Of a DNA stretch of 22,499 nucleotides, positions 17,020-22,499 are shown piece after piece. Where the stretch lies: NCBI GenBank assembly GCA_019423265.1, contig JAHZBS010000016.1, positions 1 to 22,499 of the forward strand, in the 5' to 3' direction. The notes beneath the pieces were generated by a model, which did no database searches, was not told the DNA's origin, and saw only the letters and a program-made list of their open reading frames with translations. The position numbers and the translations under genes were made by a program. How positions within the stretch are numbered: the first letter of the stretch is position 1; each line of letters starts with the position of its first letter. Origin of the DNA: Clostridiales bacterium. Lineage in GTDB: Bacteria > Bacillota_A > Clostridia > Lachnospirales > Bianqueaceae.

Positions 17020-17199
17020 ATGGCTAATACCAATGCGAATGAAGCAATGCGTGAATTGACAATGATGTTGATATACCTTTCCCGATTTACACAGGGGGAA
17101 AAATTTGACGATGCAACTGATTTTTATGCTTAGAAAGGATATGACTTTGATATTCTGAATGAATTGGATGATGCGGATTACATAAGACAAGGCAATCAC
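17020..17199 (+). pseudogene. DUF6429-like small protein, broken by TAG and truncated
   Basis: After AAAGGGG the frame reads MANTNANEAMRELTMMLIYL, then FDDATDFYA, a TAG at 17131-17133, and KGYDFDILNELDDADYIRQG. The sequence after the stop is the typical DUF6429 helix, in which a tryptophan is expected at the interrupted position (TGG to TAG). Homology stops after GNH at about 17199, where another gene fragment begins. The function of the family is not established to my knowledge. Confidence 0.65.
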
Positions 17200-17200
17200 A

Positions 17201-17371
17201 ATGGACTATCTGAATTTATTTTTTCTTTTTGTCAAACCGGAAAAGCCTATCCGCATCTGTAAGCATTGTTTGCAAACCTTTGTGGCAAACAGAACGAGTG
17301 CGGTATTTTGCAGACCGTAGTGCAAGAATAAGTATGTGTATAAGGGCAGATCGAAGGATAAGAAAGATTGA
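17201..17371 (+). pseudogene. Zinc-ribbon C-terminal fragment (DUF6076-like) with in-frame TAG
   Basis: The frame from ATG 17201 reads LFFLFVKPEKPIRICKHC, then FVANRTSAVFCRP, TAG (17318-17320), CKNKYVYKGRSKDKKD and TGA. The cysteines CxxC ... CxxxC form a treble-clef or zinc-ribbon pattern known at the end of DUF6076-type proteins, which are longer. The interrupted codon would be CAG (glutamine) in relatives. The TGA overlaps the next reading frame, so it sat directly before the AlbA_2-type gene. It is probably a truncated, nonsense-mutated remnant. Confidence 0.55.
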
Positions 17372-17391
17372 TGGGAAAGGAAGCGAATTAT

Positions 17392-18837
17392 ATGATAGAC
17401 AGATGGATTGCAGAAGCAACGGAATGTGATTTCAAGGTTGCGCTGGAAGTAAAGAAGCCGAAAAGCTGGCTCAAAAGCATCAGTGCCTTTGCAAACGGCA
17501 TCGGCGGCACATTGTTTTTCGGGATAGATGACGATAGAAACATTGTTGGTTTATCTGATGCACAGGCAGATGCAGAAGCCATTAGCCGCTTGATTAAAGA
17601 GCGTATTACACCATATCCGAACTTTGTGCTTGCTCCCGAACGGCAAGATGGCAAGGATGTTCTCGTGTTGTCCATTTCCGCTGGGCGTTCCACACCGAAT
17701 TATTATAAGGCAGATGGTATCACAGAAGCCTATATCCGCATTGGCAATGAAAGTGTGATTGCTCCGTCGTATGTATTGAATCAGCTTCTTCTCAAAGGTA
17801 TGAACCGCACCTATGATGCGTTGATCTCCGAGTACAATTTCAAGGACTATGCCTTTTCCAAGCTGCGTGAACGCTACAAGGCTTGGACGGGCAACAGCAT
17901 GGAAGAAAAGCTGTTTGATTCCTTTGATATGCGTGACGGACACGGCAAGCTAACGAATGCCGGTGCTTTACTTGCAGACGATGCGCCCATCAGGCACTCC
18001 CGCCTGTTCTGCACAAGATGGAATGGTCTTGATAAAAGTGGCGGTATGGTGGATGCGCTCGATAGTGCGGAGTATTCCGGCAGCTTGATTATTCTGCTCA
18101 ACGAGGGCATAGGATTCGTAAAGCGGAATATGAAAACCCGTTGGAAGAAAACTGCCAACTCCCGTATTGAAATGCCAGATTACTGTGAGCGAAGCGTTTT
18201 TGAAGCCCTTGTCAATGCGCTGATCCACCGTGACTATCTGATTTTGGGCAGCGAAGTCCATATTGACATTTTCGATGACCGCATGACGATCACTTCACCT
18301 GGCGGTATGGCAGACGGTTCACGGATACAGGAACGGGATATAACCAATATTTCTTCCACCCGCCGCAATCCTGCACTTGCGGATATTTTTGCCCGCTTGG
18401 GATATATGGAGCGTCAAGGCAGCGGATTTAAGAAAATTACAGAATCCTATCACGCCGCCCACAATTACCGTGATGAATTGGAGCCTAAGTTCTATTCCGA
18501 TGCCAACTCGTTCCAAGTCACACTGTATAATTTGAATTATGGGCTGACACCCGAAAAAACAGGCCTTGCAGATGAAAAAACAGGCCCTCAAGAAAAAAAA
18601 CAGGCCTTTGAAAGCCTGTTAGCAGGTCTTAGAGCCAGTGTGCCGACCAGAGAAAATATAACAAAGCTGTATCTGCACTTTGGCTTTGATACAGTATTTG
18701 CACGAGCAGATGTAATGGAAGTGATAGGCATTACAGCTACCCCGGCAACGGAACTGATGCGCAAAATGAAAGAAGCAAAACTGATTGAGAGTGCAAAAGG
18801 ACGGGGCAAATATAAATTCGTTGAGCCAAAAGACTAA
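17392..18837 (+). CDS. AlbA_2/Schlafen-type DNA-binding protein with ATPase-like C-terminus
   Basis: This 481-residue protein has an N-terminal AlbA_2 (Schlafen) domain, seen in FANGIGGTLFFGIDDDRNIVGL. A central region and a GHKL-like HATPase_c_4 segment follow (VNALIHRDYLILGSEVHIDI, then ITSPGGM, as in RecG-like proteins). It ends with a winged-helix-like C-terminus. Family members are putative nucleic-acid-binding regulators or defence factors; the role here is unknown. ATG 17392 is chosen because GGAAAGGAAG precedes it; ATG 17371 and TTG 17368 are in frame but poorer. A lysine-rich linker around residues 385-405 is encoded by three A-rich repeats. Alone among island 2 genes it has no visible damage. 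Confidence 0.85.
   Translation: MIDRWIAEATECDFKVALEVKKPKSWLKSISAFANGIGGTLFFGIDDDRNIVGLSDAQADAEAISRLIKERITPYPNFVLAPERQDGKDVLVLSISAGRSTPNYYKADGITEAYIRIGNESVIAPSYVLNQLLLKGMNRTYDALISEYNFKDYAFSKLRERYKAWTGNSMEEKLFDSFDMRDGHGKLTNAGALLADDAPIRHSRLFCTRWNGLDKSGGMVDALDSAEYSGSLIILLNEGIGFVKRNMKTRWKKTANSRIEMPDYCERSVFEALVNALIHRDYLILGSEVHIDIFDDRMTITSPGGMADGSRIQERDITNISSTRRNPALADIFARLGYMERQGSGFKKITESYHAAHNYRDELEPKFYSDANSFQVTLYNLNYGLTPEKTGLADEKTGPQEKKQAFESLLAGLRASVPTRENITKLYLHFGFDTVFARADVMEVIGITATPATELMRKMKEAKLIESAKGRGKYKFVEPKD
18553..18606 (+). repeat. Three direct repeats GAAAAAACAGGCC within the AlbA_2-type gene
   Basis: Copies start at 18553, 18574 and 18592, with A-runs of six, six and eight, encoding an EKTG-like linker. 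The third copy also forms a perfect AACAGGC/GCCTGTT hairpin with the next codons. Confidence 0.75.
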
Positions 18838-18868
18838 CGCTGTTTTCTGTCACCTAGCTTTGCACTAA

Positions 18869-18961
18869 AGTACCACAAATAGGGACGGCTACCGAGAATA
18901 CAAAAGCTATGGAAAAATCTGTGAAACTTGTCAGTACCATGGATTCCATTACAGTTTATTC
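18869..18961 (+). pseudogene. Fragment of an IS1182-type transposase
   Basis: One frame reads STTNRDGYREYKSYGKICETCQ-Y, matching the cysteine-containing segment of IS1182-family DDE transposases. A TAA stands just before it, and the frame loses homology after about 25 residues. Nothing else of the insertion sequence is seen in the window. Confidence 0.5.
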
Positions 18962-18965
18962 AAGA

Positions 18966-19004
18966 AAAGAAAAATGCCCCAGAAATTTAAGTTTCTGGAG
19001 GCAC
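18966..19004 (-). terminator. Terminator of gap
   Basis: On the minus strand, a stem of GTGCCTCCAGAAA and TTTCTGGGGCA with loop CTTAAA is followed by TTTTTCTTTTC. It lies downstream of gap, just beyond repeat copy B. Confidence 0.85.
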
Positions 19005-19040
19005 TTTGTCTACAGTCTGAGGCCGGCAGCGCCGGCTTTT
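19004..19040 (+). repeat. Hairpin repeat copy B (right edge of island 2)
   Basis: The minus strand reads AAAAGCCGGC-GCT-GCCGGC, then CTCAGACTGT-AG-ACAAAG, an inverted match to copy A at 16420-16455. On the plus strand the hairpin ends in TTTTCTTCT and could stop rightward transcription leaving the island. Confidence 0.75.
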
Positions 19041-19056
19041 CTTCTATGGTCATTCT

Positions 19057-20076
<1,020 letters not shown>

Positions 20077-20109
20077 TTAACCTCCTAGATATTCATTATA
20101 CTCTACTAT

Positions 20110-20115
20110 TTTATA
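20110..20115 (-). promoter_or_regulatory. Probable gap promoter (-10)
   Basis: The minus strand reads TTTTGGTATAAAAT, an extended -10 with a weak TTGTAT-like -35. A second possible -10 (TATAAT) lies at 20095-20100, nearer the start codon. One or both could be used. Confidence 0.5.
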
Positions 20116-20171
20116 CCAAAAGCGGTCAGAATACAAGCCCTGCTGTTAAATTTTTAGCATTTTAATGTAAA

Positions 20172-21560
20172 TTATTCGTCGTCCTTTCCTTTCCTCTCCC
20201 GGCCCTTCTCCGAAACGGAAGCGCCCTCCTCCTCTGCGGGAGGATTTAGCTTACAGACTAAAGTCCACAGAATACGCCGGGCCTCGATCCGCTCGATTTT
20301 CACCTGCAACCCATACAGTTCCATGGGAGGAAAATTCGATCCCTCCTCCGGGATCATCCCCAGCTCGTCAAAGATCAAGCCGCCGAAGGTGTCATAGTCC
20401 TCGTCTGGCAAATCCATATCGAGAGCCTCCTCCACATCCTTCAACGGGGTCGTGCCGCGGACACGCCATGTGTTGGCGTCAACCGCAATGATATCCTCCT
20501 CTTCCTCCTCGGCTCCGTCCCAGCTGTCGCCTACGATGCCGATCAGTTCCTCCAGAAGGTCATGAATGGTAACCACCCCGTTTACGCCGCCGTACTCGTC
20601 GATGACCACAGCGAAGTGATGCCGGCTTTTCTGCATATTGCGGAGAAGCGTACCGATCTTGACGGATTCCGGCACAAAATAAGCAGGCCGCACATACTGC
20701 ATCATGGCCTCTGTCCTATCGACTCCCTGCCGCAGCGCCATGTAGAATTCTCGGATGGACAGGACCCCTAAAATATCGTCCACGTCCTCACCACAGACGG
20801 GGAGGCGGGAGTGATTGCCGGATCGGATCTCTTTCTCCCAGGTCTCCAGCGGATCGTCAGCCCAGAGCACCTGCAAGTCAGTGCGGTGGGTCATGATATC
20901 GGCGGCGGATTTATTGTCCAGCTCAAAGACATTTTCAATGTATTCCCGCTCCTGCGGATCGATGGTCCCCTTCTCGCTTCCGATATCGACCATCATGCGG
21001 ATCTCTTCCTCCGTGACCTCCTCCTCTTCCTCCTGGGGGTTGATCCGCAAAATCCGCAAAACCACATTGGTGGACGCCGTCAACAGCCATACGAAGGGAG
21101 CGGCGATCTTCGATAGGACGTAGATAAAATTCGCAACCAACATAGCCAGCGATTCCGCTTTCTTCATCGCAATCCGCTTTGGCACCAGCTCTCCGAACAC
21201 CAGTGTAAAATAGGACAGGATCAGGGTTATGATCACCACTGCGATGGAATTCAAGGTTTTCTCTGGTATCGCAACACCCAGGTCTAAAAGCCAGTCCACT
21301 AAGTATTTGGAGAAACCGTCGGCGGCGAAGGCGCTGCCCAAAAAGCCGGCCAATGTTATCCCAATCTGGATGGTCGATAAAAACCGGGTCGGCTGTTGGA
21401 CAAGCTTCGACAGACGGCGGGCTTTCTTGCTTCCGCTTTCCGCTTTGCGGGCAAGCAATGCGTCGTTCAGAGAAATAACGGCGATCTCCGTGCTGGCAAA
21501 TACCGCATTCAGTGCTATGAGCACAACCTGTAGTAGTAGTTGCGAGGGGAGGTGATCCAA
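20172..21560 (-). CDS. CNNM/CBS/CorC-domain membrane protein (hemolysin C family)
   Basis: This protein of about 462 residues has an N-terminal CNNM (DUF21) membrane domain with several hydrophobic helices. Two CBS domains (around MTHRTDLQVLWAD and RHHFAVVIDEYGGVNGVVTI) and a C-terminal CorC_HlyC domain (VRGTTPLKDVEEALDMDLP) follow. Relatives are involved in magnesium or other metal transport or its control; "hemolysin" is historical. The start is uncertain: TTG 21560 has AAAGG at 10 bases, while ATG 21569 has it too close, and a GTG-type start at 21614 lacks a site. The C-terminal tail is acidic, then basic. It has its own promoter. Confidence 0.85.
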   Translation of the reverse strand: MDHLPSQLLLQVVLIALNAVFASTEIAVISLNDALLARKAESGSKKARRLSKLVQQPTRFLSTIQIGITLAGFLGSAFAADGFSKYLVDWLLDLGVAIPEKTLNSIAVVIITLILSYFTLVFGELVPKRIAMKKAESLAMLVANFIYVLSKIAAPFVWLLTASTNVVLRILRINPQEEEEEVTEEEIRMMVDIGSEKGTIDPQEREYIENVFELDNKSAADIMTHRTDLQVLWADDPLETWEKEIRSGNHSRLPVCGEDVDDILGVLSIREFYMALRQGVDRTEAMMQYVRPAYFVPESVKIGTLLRNMQKSRHHFAVVIDEYGGVNGVVTIHDLLEELIGIVGDSWDGAEEEEEDIIAVDANTWRVRGTTPLKDVEEALDMDLPDEDYDTFGGLIFDELGMIPEEGSNFPPMELYGLQVKIERIEARRILWTLVCKLNPPAEEEGASVSEKGRERKGKDDE

Positions 21561-21628
21561 ACATATCATCCTTTCATTATTCAAGACGTGAGGGCGCCCC
21601 GTGGGCTGCCGCAAATTAAGTAGGTTTT

Positions 21629-21657
21629 ATCATACCATACTCAAAATAGAAAAGCAA
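21629..21657 (-). promoter_or_regulatory. Promoter of the CNNM/CorC gene
   Basis: On the minus strand TTGCTT (21657-21652) and TATGAT (21634-21629) are 17 bases apart, with TGG before the -10. The leader would be about 60 bases. Confidence 0.7.
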
Positions 21658-21786
21658 GGCTGAAAAAACGCCGAATCCCGGAAACAAAAGGGCTGTATCC
21701 CCCTTGCCGGGCGGCAGAGTCGCAAACCTTTTCTTCTGAGGGTTTCTCACGTTGAATCTTAAGGCGTCTTTGGGGCTCACTCTCCT

Positions 21787-22499
21787 CTATGGGAGATCCT
21801 TCTGACATGGCAGGATCAGTGTGATGGTGGTACCTTTGCCGGGTTGACTCTCGATGGAAAGACCGTAAGGCTCCCCATAGCGCAAGCGCAGACGCCGTTG
21901 GATATTTTGTAAGGCATGCCATCCATCCTTATTGCCAGCTATGGCGCTGCGAATCTGTTCTTCGCTCATGCCGGTCCCATCATCCCGGATCACAATCAGC
22001 AGTTGGCCCTCCGCGCATCGGGCGGATATCTGGATAATCCCGGCATTGCCGTGAAAGACAGCGTTTTCAATAAATGGCTGTATGATCAGCTTTGGCACAT
22101 AGAGCTCCATGGTCTCTGTGCCGATATCCATTCGGATATCCAGCTGGGAGTCAAAACGCAGCCGGCAGATGGCTAAATAGGAATTCAAGATATGTAACTC
22201 ATCCTGCAAACGGATGGTATCGGCCCCGTGGCTCAGCGATAGGCGGTAAAAATCGGCCAGGTTCAACAGCGCATCTCGAATCCAGTAGGCTTCAATGTCG
22301 TAGGCCATGGCGGCAATGGCCGATAACGCATTATAGAGAAAATGCGGATTAATCTGCTCCTGAAGCGACTGCAATTCCATGGCATAGCGTTCCTTCTCGA
22401 TTTTCTGATTGTCGCGGATTAGCTGCCGCACCATCTTCAAAGTATCCTGTAAAAAGGAAGAGAGAACTCCCACCTCATCATTGCCTGAAATCTCCGTGT
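21787..22499 (-). CDS. LytS/YesM-type sensor histidine kinase (5' partial)
   Basis: The frame remains open to the window end, so the N-terminal sensor and membrane part are outside. The visible part begins with a HAMP-like end (SGNDEVGVLSSFLQ) and a coiled coil. The His_kinase domain has the phosphoacceptor in NPHFLYNAL, the N-box IIQPFIENAVFHG, and the ATP-lid glycines DDGTGM and GKGTTITLIL. Such kinases pair with AraC- or LytTR-type regulators, often controlling sugar uptake; no partner is visible in the window. The ATG at 22473 is internal. Confidence 0.9.
   Translation of the reverse strand, partial: TEISGNDEVGVLSSFLQDTLKMVRQLIRDNQKIEKERYAMELQSLQEQINPHFLYNALSAIAAMAYDIEAYWIRDALLNLADFYRLSLSHGADTIRLQDELHILNSYLAICRLRFDSQLDIRMDIGTETMELYVPKLIIQPFIENAVFHGNAGIIQISARCAEGQLLIVIRDDGTGMSEEQIRSAIAGNKDGWHALQNIQRRLRLRYGEPYGLSIESQPGKGTTITLILPCQKDLP

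Larger units (their letters stand above)
16456..18965. mobile_element. Decayed accessory island 2
   Basis: The interval between two inverted copies of a hairpin repeat looks more AT-rich than the backbone. It holds a serine-recombinase fragment, three small genes interrupted by stops, an intact AlbA_2/ATPase-type gene and a transposase fragment. The original element ends cannot be set from sequence alone. The first 70 bases contain only a CTGTG-A6-CACAG hairpin and nothing else I can name. Confidence 0.6.

Noticed and set aside
16440..17391. Alternative genetic code or suppressed stop codons
   Set aside because: Backbone genes end normally at TGA, TAG and TAA, and the affected genes are also truncated, which fits simple decay better.
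18553..18606. Possible CRISPR-like repeats
   Set aside because: The units are short (13 bases), the spacing is irregular and they lie inside an intact reading frame.
21660..21786. Terminator for the kinase gene
   Set aside because: Only weak, short stems are seen, with no convincing hairpin plus T-tract combination.
21641..21922. A 93-codon minus-strand frame after the kinase gene
   Set aside because: It overlaps the kinase C-terminus and the next promoter; the translation shows no domain, so it is treated as chance.

Overview
The window looks like a chromosome segment of a moderately GC-rich, Gram-positive anaerobe of the class Clostridia. The grounds are strong AGGAGG-type ribosome sites with frequent TTG/GTG starts, a DnaD/DnaC-type replication-initiation pair, a CwlD-like amidase (a family tied to spore cortex), a clostridial GH18/SH3 protein and a LytS/YesM-type kinase. 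A family resembling Oscillospiraceae/Ruminococcaceae is my inference from overall style; I cannot fix genus or species.

Layout of the backbone: a DnaD-domain protein (5' end cut by the window) and a DnaC/DnaI-like helicase-loader ATPase run rightward (1-1824). A leftward, tightly packed operon occupies 12013 down to 4640: GH18 glycosidase, hflX, cwlD-like amidase, tsaC/Sua5, rpiB and an alpha-L-rhamnosidase, with a probable extended -10 promoter near 12130. Divergent from it, uvrC runs rightward from a consensus sigma-A promoter (12209-12237), followed by a cytosolic parvulin (own promoter), a PlsC-type acyltransferase and a GNAT acetyltransferase, closed by a clear terminator at 16384-16407. 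At the right edge gap (GAPDH), a CNNM/CBS/CorC membrane protein and a histidine kinase (cut by the window end) run leftward.

Two more AT-rich accessory islands interrupt this backbone. Island 1 (about 1825-4514) sits between the dnaC stop codon and what looks like the displaced dnaC terminator. It holds an intact-looking YhcG/DUF1016 PD-(D/E)XK nuclease translationally coupled to a large serine recombinase. The recombinase is broken twice: the segment with the second catalytic arginine after the LDR motif is missing, and an out-of-frame internal deletion separates a recognisable C-terminal remnant. Island 2 (about 16456-18965) holds a fragment of a different serine recombinase, three small genes each interrupted by an in-frame stop, one intact Schlafen/AlbA_2-type putative ATPase gene, and a scrap of an IS1182-type transposase. 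It is bracketed by two inverted copies of a roughly 37-bp repeat that contains a GCCGGC hairpin.

The most interesting pattern is that in both islands the mobility genes have decayed while a single putative nucleic-acid-acting gene (YhcG nuclease; AlbA_2/ATPase) remains open. That fits retention of former cargo, possibly defence-related, but it is not proof of a new system. I see no CRISPR array, tRNA or rRNA gene.
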